64,000 nt of DNA. Origin: Streptomyces sp. 2131.1 (GTDB lineage Bacteria > Actinomycetota > Actinomycetes > Streptomycetales > Streptomycetaceae). Each line of letters starts with the position of its first letter. Position 1 is the first letter of the stretch. Location of the stretch: the NCBI RefSeq assembly GCF_900105515.1, contig NZ_FNSY01000001.1, forward strand, positions 2,666,001-2,730,000, given 5' to 3'. The position numbers were made by a program, and so were the translations under genes. Below the pieces are notes generated by a model. The model worked only from the letters and a program-made list of their open reading frames with translations. It did no database searches and was not told where the DNA came from. Of this stretch, positions 9,719 through 18,126 are shown piece by piece.

Positions 9719-10622
9719 CGCGCCGGGCGGCGGGCGCGGGATCCTCCTCCGCGTCCACCGCCGGGTCGTCCTCCTTGCTCGGCGTCGCCGTCCACGCGGC
9801 GCAGAACAGCAGCAGCTTGGCCGTGAAGTTGATCCACAGCAGCAGGGCGATCGGCACCCCGAAGGCGCCGTACATGCTCTTGGACGCGACGCCCCGCATA
9901 TAGCTGCCGAGCAGCAGCTTCAGCAGCTCGAACCCGACAGCGCCGAGCAGCGCCGCCACCATCAGCCGGCGGCGCGGCGGTTCGACGCCGGGCAGCAGGG
10001 TCAGCAGGTAGAGCAGCAGCAGGAAGTCGGCGGCCACGCCCACCAGCAGGGCGGCGATCCGCAGCAGCACCCCGCCCGCCCCGTTCTCGGGGATGTTGAG
10101 CAGGTCCGCGACCCAGCCGACGGCCACCGAGCCGACCGAGGAGATCGCGAGGGTCACCAGCGCCGCGCCGCCCAGGCCGAACAGCACCCCGGCGTCCTTG
10201 ATCTTGCGGACGACCGGATTGCCCTCGTCGAGGTCGTCCATCTCCCAGACCGCGCGCAGGCAGTCCCGCATCGAGCCGATCCAGCCGATGCCCGTGAAGA
10301 GCAGCAGCGCACCGGCCACCAGACCGACCGTCCCCGCGTGGGCGACCAGGTTGTCGATGCCGAGCTGGTCGGAGATCCCGGGCACCTGGTCGGCGATCTT
10401 GCCCTCGATCCTGTCCAGCTGCTTGTCGGAGAGGAGCGCGGCACCGATGGCCGCGCCGACCGCGATCAGCGGGAAGAGGGCGAGGAAGCTGATGAACGTG
10501 ATCGCCGCGGCGAGCCGGGCCCAGTGGACCCGCACCAGCGTCTCGTAACTGCGCCACGCGTGCGTCTCCATCAGCCGGGAGACGAGCGGCCCGATGACGG
10601 GGAGATTTTTCAGCCAGTCCAT
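9666..10622 (-). CDS. YihY/BrkB-family inner membrane protein
   Basis: A 318-residue polytopic protein of the YihY/virulence factor BrkB family. About six helices are visible: near residues 37-62, 95-118, 145-170, 185-215, 225-250 and 262-285. The family hallmarks are the early R-L-A-A-A-I-T-F-x-S-F-L-A-L-F-P segment and the late YGAFGVPIALLLWINFTA segment. The C-terminal 35 residues are polar and variable, and this is the part whose DNA overlaps dacA. The function is not established; some relatives were misassigned as RNase BN. Confidence 0.9.
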   Translation of the reverse strand: MDWLKNLPVIGPLVSRLMETHAWRSYETLVRVHWARLAAAITFISFLALFPLIAVGAAIGAALLSDKQLDRIEGKIADQVPGISDQLGIDNLVAHAGTVGLVAGALLLFTGIGWIGSMRDCLRAVWEMDDLDEGNPVVRKIKDAGVLFGLGGAALVTLAISSVGSVAVGWVADLLNIPENGAGGVLLRIAALLVGVAADFLLLLYLLTLLPGVEPPRRRLMVAALLGAVGFELLKLLLGSYMRGVASKSMYGAFGVPIALLLWINFTAKLLLFCAAWTATPSKEDDPAVDAEEDPAPAARRVTGGDGDASGPAAASAG

Positions 10623-10762
10623 GTCCCACGACTACCCCTCGTGCCCGGGAAAACCGAAATCCGTTGCGGAGTGGAGGAGATGACGGACGTTCAATCACCC
10701 ATTTCGGTGAGTGTTGTAACAAATCCCTCAGAGGTGTTATCCCGGGCGATACGGTCACCTCC

Positions 10763-12109
10763 ATGTCTGTCGACACCGTGTCCCTGACCGGCTGGGGCCG
10801 CACCGCCCCGACGACCGCGCTGCGTTTCCGCCCCCGTAGTTACGAGGAGGCCGCGGCGACCGTGCTGGGCTGCGGGCCTCGCGGTTCGATCGCCCGGGGC
10901 CTGGGCCGGGCGCACGGCGACGCGGCGCAGAACGCCGGGGGTTCGGTCCTGGACATGACGGCCCTGGACCGCGTCCGGGCGATCGACGCGGCGGCCGGTC
11001 TGGTGGTGTGCGACGCGGGCACGACCCTGCACCGGCTGCGCGAGGTCATGCTGCCGCTCGGCTGGTTCCTGCCGGTGGTGCCCGGCGGGCGTTACGTCAC
11101 GGTGGGCGGCGCGATCGGCTCCGACGCCCACGGCGACAACCACCGCGCGGCCGGCTCCTTCGCCCGGCACGTCACGGAGTTCACACTGCTCACGGCCGAC
11201 GGCGAGGTGCGTACGGTCCACCCCGGCACCCCGCTCTTCGACGCGACCGCCGGCGGTCTGGGCCTGACCGGGGTGATCCTCTCGGCCACGCTCCGGTTCC
11301 GCCCGGTCACCACCTCCCTGATGGCGGTCGACACCCAGCGGGCTGATGGGCTCGACGACCTGCTGGCCCGGATGACGCGCGGCGGCCACCGCCCCTACGA
11401 GTACGCCCGGATCGACCTGACCGCCCGGGGCCGGGCCACCGGGCGCGCCGTCCTGGTGACGGCGGACCACGTCCCCGTGCACGCGCTCCCGGCGTCCGCC
11501 CGGCGCACCGCGCTCGCGCTCCGCCCGGCGCCGCGCCGCCCCGGCGGACTCCCGTTCCTGTCCGGCCTGTTCGGGCGGCTGTCCGCGAGCGCGCTCAACG
11601 AGATCGGCTACCGCTCCGCGCCCCGGTCCCGGACCGGCGAACTCCGGTCGCTCGCCGCCTTCTTCCACGCCCTGGACGCCGCGCCGCACAGCAACCGCGT
11701 CTCCCCCACCGGCGGCCGCGTCCACTACGCGTTCCTGGTCGGTCACGGGCAGGAGGAGACGCTGCGCCGGATCGTCGGCCGGATCGCCCGCAGCCGCTGC
11801 CCCTCGTTCCGCGCGGTGCTCAGGCGGTGCGGCGAGGGCGGCCCCGGCTGGCTGTCCTTCCCCGCGCCCGGCTGGAACCTCGCCCTCGATCTGCCGGCCG
11901 GCCTGCCGGGGCTCGCCCGCTTCCTCGACTCCCTGGACGAGGAGGTGGCGGCGGCGGGCGGCCGGGTCTCCCTGACGGAGGACGCCCGGCTGCGCCCCGA
12001 CGCGCTCGCCGCGATGTACCCGCGGCTGCCCGGCTTCCGGGCGCTGCGGGCCGAGCTGGACCCGACCGGGGCGTTCCGCTCGGACCTGTCCCGCCGGCTG
12101 TCGCTGTAG
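10763..12109 (+). CDS. FAD-linked oxidoreductase, DprE1-like
   Basis: A 448-residue FAD_binding_4 oxidase. The FAD fold covers residues 15-180 with SIARGLGRAHGDAAQNAGG and PGGRYVTVGGAIGSDAHGDN. The second motif matches the mycobacterial DprE1 pattern in which a Gly-Gly-Ala/Thr-Ile-x-x-Asp-x-His stretch contacts the flavin. The C-terminus is the D-arabinono-1,4-lactone-oxidase-like substrate domain ending in LDPTGAFRSDLSRRL. A short-chain reductase follows 30 bp later, as in DprE1-DprE2. In mycobacteria that pair epimerises decaprenylphosphoryl-ribose; here the substrate is inferred by analogy only. ATG 10763 was chosen over an upstream frame extension that runs through the promoter region. 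Confidence 0.85.
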   Translation: MSVDTVSLTGWGRTAPTTALRFRPRSYEEAAATVLGCGPRGSIARGLGRAHGDAAQNAGGSVLDMTALDRVRAIDAAAGLVVCDAGTTLHRLREVMLPLGWFLPVVPGGRYVTVGGAIGSDAHGDNHRAAGSFARHVTEFTLLTADGEVRTVHPGTPLFDATAGGLGLTGVILSATLRFRPVTTSLMAVDTQRADGLDDLLARMTRGGHRPYEYARIDLTARGRATGRAVLVTADHVPVHALPASARRTALALRPAPRRPGGLPFLSGLFGRLSASALNEIGYRSAPRSRTGELRSLAAFFHALDAAPHSNRVSPTGGRVHYAFLVGHGQEETLRRIVGRIARSRCPSFRAVLRRCGEGGPGWLSFPAPGWNLALDLPAGLPGLARFLDSLDEEVAAAGGRVSLTEDARLRPDALAAMYPRLPGFRALRAELDPTGAFRSDLSRRLSL

Positions 12110-12139
12110 ACCCCTCTTCCCCTTCCAAGGAGCGTTCCC

Positions 12140-12928
12140 GTGAAGGATGCCTTCGGTGCCCCGCAGTCCCTGCTCGTCCTCGGCGGCACGTCGGAGATCG
12201 GGCTCGCCACCGCACGCCGCCTGATCGCCCACCGCACCCGCACGGTCTGGCTGGCCGGCCGCCCGTCGCCCGCCCTGGAGGCGGCGGCGGAGGACCTGCG
12301 CCACCGGGGGGCGTACGTGCAGACCGTGGCCTTCGACGCGCTGGACACCGAGTCCCACGAGACGGTCCTGGGCAAGATCTTCACCGAGGGCGACATCGAC
12401 ATGGTGCTGCTCGCCTTCGGCATCCCGGGCGACCAGGAGCGCGACGAGGAGGAGCCGCTCGCGGCGGTCCGGGTCGCGCAGACGAACTACACCGGCGCAG
12501 TCTCCGCCGGTCTGGTGTGCGCGGGCGCGCTCCAGGCGCAGGGGCACGGTTCGCTGGTGGTGCTGTCCTCGGTGGCCGGTGAGCGGGCCCGGCGGGCCGA
12601 CTTCATCTACGGGTCGAGCAAGGCGGGCCTCGACGTGTTCACGCAGGGCCTCGGGGACGCGTTGCACGGCACGGGGGTGCACGTGATGGTGGTGCGGCCG
12701 GGGCTCGTGGTGCCGGACTCGGCTGCGGCGCGGGGCACCGGGGGGCCGCTGGCGACGATCCCGTTCACCCGGACGCCGCTGGTGACGACGCCGGGGGCGG
12801 TGGCGGACGCGATCGTGACCGGGCTGCGGCGGCGGTCGGAGACGGTGTGGGTGCCGGGGGCGCTGCGCGCGGTGATGTCGGCGCTGCGGCACGTGCCGAG
12901 GCCGCTGTTCCGGCGGCTGCCGGTCTAG
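12140..12928 (+). CDS. Short-chain dehydrogenase, DprE2-like
   Basis: NAD(P)-dependent SDR of 262 residues. The cofactor motif is the unusual GGTSEIG (residues 14-20) typical of decaprenylphospho-erythro-pentofuranosidulose reductases, rather than the common TGxxxGxG. The catalytic Ser precedes VAGERARRADFIYGSSKAG, which contains the Tyr-x-x-x-Lys pair. A strong AAGGAG ribosome site precedes the GTG start. Lying directly behind the DprE1-like oxidase, it would reduce the keto-sugar intermediate in a two-step epimerisation on a polyprenyl-phosphate pentose. The end use in a cell without mycobacterial arabinogalactan is unclear. Confidence 0.87.
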   Translation: MKDAFGAPQSLLVLGGTSEIGLATARRLIAHRTRTVWLAGRPSPALEAAAEDLRHRGAYVQTVAFDALDTESHETVLGKIFTEGDIDMVLLAFGIPGDQERDEEEPLAAVRVAQTNYTGAVSAGLVCAGALQAQGHGSLVVLSSVAGERARRADFIYGSSKAGLDVFTQGLGDALHGTGVHVMVVRPGLVVPDSAAARGTGGPLATIPFTRTPLVTTPGAVADAIVTGLRRRSETVWVPGALRAVMSALRHVPRPLFRRLPV

Positions 12929-12953
12929 GCCGGGAGGCCGGTCCGGCTTCCCG

Positions 12954-13547
12954 CTACGGGCGCAGGGACGGGGCGTCCAGGGAGCTGCCGCTCTGCGCGG
13001 GGACGGCGGGGCCGGTGCCGCCCGCGCCGAACGGGAACTCGTTGATCTTGCGCCAGACGCGGTCCAGGCGGCCCTGCTCGTACAGGGCGAAGGAGCCGCA
13101 GATCCAGGACGCCTCGTAGTCGGCGAGCTCCGCGTACGCCCGGTCCATCGCCGCCTCGGAGATGTCGTGGGCGACGGTCACGTGCGGGTGGTACGGGAAC
13201 TGGAGCTCGCGCACCAGGGGCCCGGAGGCGTCCCGTACCCGCTTCTGGAGCCAGGAGCAGGCCGACGCGCCCTCGACGACCTGGACGAAGACGACCGGCG
13301 AGAGCGGGCGGAAGGTGCCGGTGCCGGAGAGCCGCATCGGGAAGGGGCGGCCGCCGGTCGCGATCGAGGCGAGGTGCGCCTCGATCGCGGGCAGGTCGGC
13401 CGCTTCCGCCTCGGTCGGCGGCATGAGGGTGACGTGGGTGGGAATGCCGTGTGCGGCAGGGTCCCCGAAGCTCGCGCGCCGCTCCTGGAGCAGGCTGCCG
13501 TAGGGCTCCGGGACCGCGATCGAAACGCCGAGCGTTACGGTCCCCAC
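12954..13547 (-). CDS. 2H phosphoesterase (2'-5' RNA ligase family)
   Basis: A 197-residue protein with the two His-x-Thr-x motifs that define the 2H superfamily: THVTLMPP near residue 37 and HPHVTVAHD near residue 125. Each motif donates a catalytic His for cyclic or 2'-5' phosphodiester chemistry; the cellular substrate is unknown. GTG 13547 is preceded by a very good GAGGAGAA ribosome site, so I prefer it to the in-frame start 17 codons upstream. The gene converges with the DprE2-like gene across 25 bp. Confidence 0.88.
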   Translation of the reverse strand: MGTVTLGVSIAVPEPYGSLLQERRASFGDPAAHGIPTHVTLMPPTEAEAADLPAIEAHLASIATGGRPFPMRLSGTGTFRPLSPVVFVQVVEGASACSWLQKRVRDASGPLVRELQFPYHPHVTVAHDISEAAMDRAYAELADYEASWICGSFALYEQGRLDRVWRKINEFPFGAGGTGPAVPAQSGSSLDAPSLRP

Positions 13548-13653
13548 GTCGTTCTCCTCAATCCTCGGTGGTCTGTTTTCAGCCACGGACGGCCGCAAGC
13601 ATCACGCCGCAAGTGTGCCGCCTGCGGGTGCCCCGCCGCCAGGGTCCTTGGAC

Positions 13654-14667
13654 TCAGTGCTTCGCGGGCAGAAGACCCATCCGGTCGTAGGTGAGCGCGA
13701 GGGTCTCCGCCGCCACGGCCCGCGCCTTCTCGGCGCCCTCGGCCAGGATGGAGTCCAGCGTCTCCGTGTCGTCCAGGTATTCCTGCGTACGCGTGCGGAA
13801 CGGTGTGACGAAATCGACCATGACCTCGGCGAGGTCCGTCTTCAGCGCGCCGTAGCCCTTGCCCTCGTACTTCTGCTCCAGCTCCGGCAGCGACGCACCG
13901 GTGAGCGTGGAGTAGATGGTCAGCAGGTTGCTGACGCCGGGCTTCTCCGCACGGTCGAAGCGGATCACCGTGTCGGTGTCGGTGACGGCGCTCTTGACCT
14001 TCTTGGCGGTCGCCTTCGGCTCGTCCAGGAGGTTGATCAGGCCCTTCGGGTTCGCCGTCGACTTGCTCATCTTCGACGACGGGTCCTGGAGGTCGTAGAT
14101 CTTCGCCGTCTCCTTGAGGATGTACGGGTCCGGGATCGTGAAGGTGTCACCGTACGTCGTGTTGAACCGCTCGGCGAGGTTGCGGGTCAGCTCCAGGTGC
14201 TGGCGCTGGTCCTCGCCCACCGGGACCTCGTCGGCCTGGTAGAGCAGGATGTCGGCGACCATCAGCATCGGGTAGGTGAAGAGACCGACCGTGGTGCGGT
14301 CGGTCCCCTGCTTGGCGGACTTGTCCTTGAACTGCGTCATGCGGGACGCCTCGCCGAACCCGGCCAGGCAGTTCATGACCCAGCCCAGCTGGGCGTGCTC
14401 GGGGACATGGCTCTGGACGAACAGCGTGCAGCGCTCGGGGTCGACGCCGGCGGCGAGCACCTGGGCGACGGCGAGCCTGGTGTTGGCGCGCAGCTCGGCG
14501 GGGTCCTGGGCGACGGTGATCGCGTGCAGGTCGACCACCATGTAGAAGGCGTCGTGGGACTCCTGCAGGGCCACCCACTGGCGCACGGCGCCGAGGTAGT
14601 TGCCGAGGTGGAACGAGCCTGAGGTGGGCTGGATTCCGGAGAGCACACGGGGACGTTCAGAGGCCAT
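13654..14667 (-). CDS. trpS: Tryptophanyl-tRNA synthetase
   Basis: Class I aminoacyl-tRNA synthetase that charges tRNA-Trp, 337 residues, normal bacterial length. The HIGH-type motif is FHLGNYLG near residue 20, followed by [11 protein letters not shown]. The KMSKS loop appears exactly as SSKMSKST near residue 200. Streptomyces often carry a second, antibiotic-resistant TrpRS; the window gives no sign of indolmycin resistance, so this is probably the housekeeping copy. It is divergent from the aminotransferase gene across 179 bp. Confidence 0.97.
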   Translation of the reverse strand: MASERPRVLSGIQPTSGSFHLGNYLGAVRQWVALQESHDAFYMVVDLHAITVAQDPAELRANTRLAVAQVLAAGVDPERCTLFVQSHVPEHAQLGWVMNCLAGFGEASRMTQFKDKSAKQGTDRTTVGLFTYPMLMVADILLYQADEVPVGEDQRQHLELTRNLAERFNTTYGDTFTIPDPYILKETAKIYDLQDPSSKMSKSTANPKGLINLLDEPKATAKKVKSAVTDTDTVIRFDRAEKPGVSNLLTIYSTLTGASLPELEQKYEGKGYGALKTDLAEVMVDFVTPFRTRTQEYLDDTETLDSILAEGAEKARAVAAETLALTYDRMGLLPAKH

Positions 14668-14846
14668 GGACTCATTGTCTCAGGTGCGCGGGCCTTCTCG
14701 GGCAGCCGGTGGAGTAATCGCCCGCCGGGCCCGCGCGGCGGAAGAATCAGCCGCGCCGCGAACCGAAGGTTTCCTCGTGGGCGAACCGACCGACGATACA
14801 AAGTGGGCCCAACCTCAGCCCACGCCGCACGACGATCGGAGATCCC

Positions 14847-16052
14847 GTGTCGACCACGGAAAACGCCATCGCCTCCGCCGAGGCGCACAGCGCGCACAAC
14901 TACCACCCGCTGCCCGTCGTCGTCGCCACGGCGGACGGGGCCTGGATGACCGATGTCGAGGGCCGGCGCTACCTCGACATGCTCGCCGGGTACTCGGCGC
15001 TCAATTTCGGCCACGGCAACCGCCGGCTGCTCGACGCGGCGCGGGCGCAGCTGGAGCGGGTCACGCTCACCTCCCGCGCCTTCCACCACGACCGGTTCGC
15101 CGAGTTCTGTACGCGCCTGGCGGAGCTGTGCGGCATGGAGATGGTGCTGCCGATGAACACCGGGGCGGAGGCCGTCGAGACCGCGGTGAAGACCGCCCGC
15201 AAGTGGGGCTACCGGGTGAAGGGCGTCCCGGACGGCATGGCGAAGATCATCGTGGCCGCCGACAACTTCCACGGCCGGACGACGACGGTCATCAGCTTCT
15301 CCACGGACCCGGAGGCCCGCGCCGACTTCGGCCCGTACACCCCCGGCTTCGAGATCGTGCCGTACGGGGACCTCACCGCGATGCGCGAGGCCATGACGGA
15401 GAACACCGTGGCGGTGCTCCTCGAACCGATCCAGGGCGAGGCGGGCGTGCTGGTGCCGCCGCAGGGCTATCTCGCCGGGGTCCGTGAGCTGACCCGCGAG
15501 CGGGACGTGCTGTTCATCGCCGACGAGATCCAGTCCGGGCTCGGCCGGACCGGGAAGACCTTCGCATGCGAGCACGAGGGCGTGGTGCCCGACATGTACC
15601 TCCTGGGCAAGGCGCTCGGCGGCGGGGTGGTGCCGGTGTCGGCCGTGGTGTCGTCGGCGGCGGTGCTCGGGGTGTACCGGCCCGGGGAGCACGGCTCGAC
15701 GTTCGGCGGCAACCCGCTGGCCTGCGCGGTGGCGCTGGAGGTCATCGCGATGCTGGACACCGGCGAGTACCAGCAGCGCGCCGTCGAGCTGGGTGACCAC
15801 CTGCACCGGGAGCTGGGTCTGCTGGTGGGCGGGGGCGCGGTGCGTGCCGTACGGGGACGCGGGCTGTGGGCGGGCGTGGACATCGAACCGGCCCTGGGCA
15901 CGGGCCGGGAGATCTCCGAGCGGCTGATGGAGCGCCGGGTCCTGGTGAAGGACACCCACGGCTCCACGATCCGGATCGCCCCGCCGCTGGTGATCGGCAA
16001 GGAGGACCTGGACTGGGGTCTTGAGCAGCTGCGCGAGGTCCTGCGGGGCTGA
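14847..16052 (+). CDS. rocD: Class III aminotransferase, ornithine aminotransferase type
   Basis: PLP enzyme of 401 residues, fold type I. It shows the motifs of ornithine-oxo-acid transaminase: NTGAEAVETAVKTAR for phosphate binding, a conserved DNFHGRTTTVISFS segment, FIADEIQSGLGRTGK with the cofactor-contacting Asp, and LLGKALGGG with the Schiff-base Lys. It would interconvert ornithine and glutamate semialdehyde with 2-oxoglutarate as acceptor. The usual arginine-catabolic partners (amidinohydrolase, Lrp regulator) are not next to it. The GTG start at 14847 has only a weak upstream site. The 3' end abuts a 93-bp inverted-repeat element. Confidence 0.9.
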   Translation: MSTTENAIASAEAHSAHNYHPLPVVVATADGAWMTDVEGRRYLDMLAGYSALNFGHGNRRLLDAARAQLERVTLTSRAFHHDRFAEFCTRLAELCGMEMVLPMNTGAEAVETAVKTARKWGYRVKGVPDGMAKIIVAADNFHGRTTTVISFSTDPEARADFGPYTPGFEIVPYGDLTAMREAMTENTVAVLLEPIQGEAGVLVPPQGYLAGVRELTRERDVLFIADEIQSGLGRTGKTFACEHEGVVPDMYLLGKALGGGVVPVSAVVSSAAVLGVYRPGEHGSTFGGNPLACAVALEVIAMLDTGEYQQRAVELGDHLHRELGLLVGGGAVRAVRGRGLWAGVDIEPALGTGREISERLMERRVLVKDTHGSTIRIAPPLVIGKEDLDWGLEQLREVLRG

Positions 16053-16064
16053 GGGCCGCTTCAC

Positions 16065-16157
16065 GGCCTGTCCGATGATTCCCGTCGTCGCACGGAGGGC
16101 GGCCGGGCGGCGTGCGCGCATGGCGTCGAGCGGCTGACGGGACTCTACGGACACGCC
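16065..16157. repeat. 93-bp element with 22-bp imperfect terminal inverted repeats
   Basis: The left end GGCCTGTCCGATGATTCCCG and the right end, read on the other strand as GGCGTGTCCGTAGAGTCCCG, match at 18 of 22 positions counting two more bases (TC) on each. The interior is GC-rich and noncoding. The right end abuts the TAG stop of the MocR gene. It could be a MITE or insertion-sequence relic, or a large hairpin shared by two convergent genes. I saw no clear target-site duplication. Confidence 0.55.
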
Positions 16158-17561
16158 CTAGGTGAGCACCCGGAGCAGCGCCTCCAGCGCGCCCGTCCAG
16201 GCGCTGTCCGTCGGGGTGCCGTAGCCGATGACCAGCGCCTCGCGCTCCGGGTCGGCGTCCGGGTGGCGGTACCAGGCCAGGCCCTCGACCGCGAGGCCCT
16301 GCCAGGCCGCCGCCCGGATCACCTCTGCCTCGCCGCCTTCCGGCAGTTCGAGGACGGCGTGCAGCCCCGCGGCGATCCCGCTGACCCGGATGTGCGGGGC
16401 GCGCTCGGCCAGGGCCGCGACGAGCTGGTCGCGTCGGTTGCGGTAGCGCAGCCGCATGGACCGCACATGCCGGTCGTACGCGCCCGAGGCCATGAACTCC
16501 GCGAGCGTCAGCTGGTCCAGCGCGCCCGGCGCCCAGTCGCTCGCCCCCTTCGCCTCGGCGATCTCGGCGGCCAGGGCGCGCGGCACCACCATCCAGCCGA
16601 GCCGCAGCCCCGGTGCCAGGGACTTGCTGGCGGTGCCCAGGTAGACGACGCGCTCCGGGTCCAGGCCCTGGAGGGCGCCGACCGGCTGGCGGTCGTAGCG
16701 GAACTCGCCGTCGTAGTCGTCCTCCAGGATCAGCCCGCCGGTGGACCTCGCCCAGTCGACGGCCGCCGCCCGCCGGTCCGGGTGGAGCGGGACGCCCGTG
16801 GGGAACTGGTGGGCCGGGGTCAGCAGGACCGCGCCCGCGTGGCGCAGGGTGTGCAGCTCGCCGGTCAGGGTGCCGTGCTCGTCGAGCGGCAGGCAGGGGA
16901 TGCGCAGCCCGGCCTCGGTGAGCAGGCGGGTGTGGATGCCGAGACAGTACGACTCGACGGCCACCTCCCGGACCCGGCGCCGACGGAGCACCTTGCCGAG
17001 CAGCATCAGGCCGTGCACGAATCCGGAGCAGACGATGATCCGGTCCGGGTCGGCGTACACCCCGCGTGCCCGGGCCAGGTACTCGGCGAGGACGGTGCGC
17101 AGCTCGATCCGGCCGCGCGGATCGCCGTAGCCGAAGGCGTCGTTGGGCGCGGCGGACAGGGCGCGCCGGGCGGCCTTCATCCACTCGGCGCGCGGGAAGG
17201 TGGCCAGGTCCGGTGTGCCCGGCTTCAGGCTGTACGCCGGTGTGCTTCGCGGCGGCCGGGTGCGGGGCGCGGCGGCCGCCGGGGGCCGGGGCTCGGCGCG
17301 CCGGGCGACCCGGGTGCCGGAGCCCTGCCGGGCGGTGAGCCAGCCCTCGGCGACCAGTTCCGCGTAGGCGTCGGCGACGGTGTTCCGGGCGATGCCGAGG
17401 TCGGCGGCGAGGGTGCGGGAGGACGGCAGGCGGGTGCCGGGGGTCAGCCGGCCGGTGCGGACGGCCTCGCGCAGGGCGTCCATCAGGCCGGCCCGCAGCC
17501 CGGTCGAGCCGGTCGGGTCGATGTGGAGGTCGGCGCCGAAAGTGGCCCAGGTATCCGTCAT
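16158..17561 (-). CDS. MocR/PdxR-type regulator (GntR HTH fused to aminotransferase-like domain)
   Basis: A 467-residue fusion. Residues 1-85 are a GntR winged helix (LPSSRTLAADLGIARNTVAD then AELVAEGWLTARQGSGTRV). Residues 110-465 are a class I aminotransferase-like domain with the PLP-lysine in TASKSLAPGLRLGW and DDYDGEFRYDRQPVGALQ. MocR proteins sense PLP or an amine and usually control a divergent gene. Here the divergent genes encode an AhpD-like protein and a PEP-mutase-like protein, starting 47 bp away. The start ATG is unambiguous. Confidence 0.93.
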   Translation of the reverse strand: MTDTWATFGADLHIDPTGSTGLRAGLMDALREAVRTGRLTPGTRLPSSRTLAADLGIARNTVADAYAELVAEGWLTARQGSGTRVARRAEPRPPAAAAPRTRPPRSTPAYSLKPGTPDLATFPRAEWMKAARRALSAAPNDAFGYGDPRGRIELRTVLAEYLARARGVYADPDRIIVCSGFVHGLMLLGKVLRRRRVREVAVESYCLGIHTRLLTEAGLRIPCLPLDEHGTLTGELHTLRHAGAVLLTPAHQFPTGVPLHPDRRAAAVDWARSTGGLILEDDYDGEFRYDRQPVGALQGLDPERVVYLGTASKSLAPGLRLGWMVVPRALAAEIAEAKGASDWAPGALDQLTLAEFMASGAYDRHVRSMRLRYRNRRDQLVAALAERAPHIRVSGIAAGLHAVLELPEGGEAEVIRAAAWQGLAVEGLAWYRHPDADPEREALVIGYGTPTDSAWTGALEALLRVLT

Positions 17562-17608
17562 GGGAATGGACCATAGCGCTGCGCCACTCCCCCCGTAGCG
17601 TGAGGGGC
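17562..17608. promoter_or_regulatory. Divergent MocR/AhpD-like promoter region
   Basis: The 47-bp gap contains TGGACCATA close to the mocR start and a TAGCGT -10-like hexamer (17596-17601) placed so that transcription would begin at about the ATG of the AhpD-like gene, giving a leaderless message. MocR proteins typically bind such short divergent gaps. Exact operators are not resolved. Confidence 0.45.
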
Positions 17609-18118
17609 ATGACGACGAACGAGAACAGCGGCAACACCTCCGAGCACTGCCCCGAGCACACCCAGCGGCTGGCCTGGTCGCAGCACGCCCCGGACGTCTA
17701 CAAGGCGATGGCCCGTCTGGACGCCGCCTCCCGGAAGGGCATCGACCCGGTGATCGGCGAGCTGGTGAAGATCCGCGCCTCGCAGATCAACCACTGCGCG
17801 TTCTGCCTGGACATGCACACCAAGGACGCACTCGCGGCCGGCGAGTCGCTGGAGCGGATCATCCAGCTCAGCGCGTGGGAGGAGTCGCAGCACTTCTACA
17901 CCCCGAAGGAGATCGCCGCGATCGAGCTGACCGAGGCGGTGACCGTGCTGACCGACGGCTTCGTCCCGGACGAGGTGTACGCGCGGGCCGCGAAGCACTT
18001 CGGCGAGGAGGAGCTGGCCCACCTCATCGGCGCGATCATCACGATCAACGCCTGGAACCGGTTCGCCGTGTCCACCCGCATGGTGCCTGGTCACTACACG
18101 CCCGGCGACCACGGCTGA
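17609..18118 (+). CDS. Carboxymuconolactone decarboxylase/AhpD-like protein
   Basis: A 169-residue all-helical protein of the CMD/AhpD superfamily. The redox signature is HCAFCLDMHTKDAL near residue 60: Cys-x-x-Cys followed by a His, the arrangement used for alkylhydroperoxidase or disulfide chemistry. It is divergent from the MocR regulator, a very common pairing in actinobacteria, so its expression is probably MocR-controlled. The next gene starts 8 bases after its stop. The true substrate is unknown. Confidence 0.88.
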   Translation: MTTNENSGNTSEHCPEHTQRLAWSQHAPDVYKAMARLDAASRKGIDPVIGELVKIRASQINHCAFCLDMHTKDALAAGESLERIIQLSAWEESQHFYTPKEIAAIELTEAVTVLTDGFVPDEVYARAAKHFGEEELAHLIGAIITINAWNRFAVSTRMVPGHYTPGDHG

Positions 18119-18126
18119 GCGGCCCG

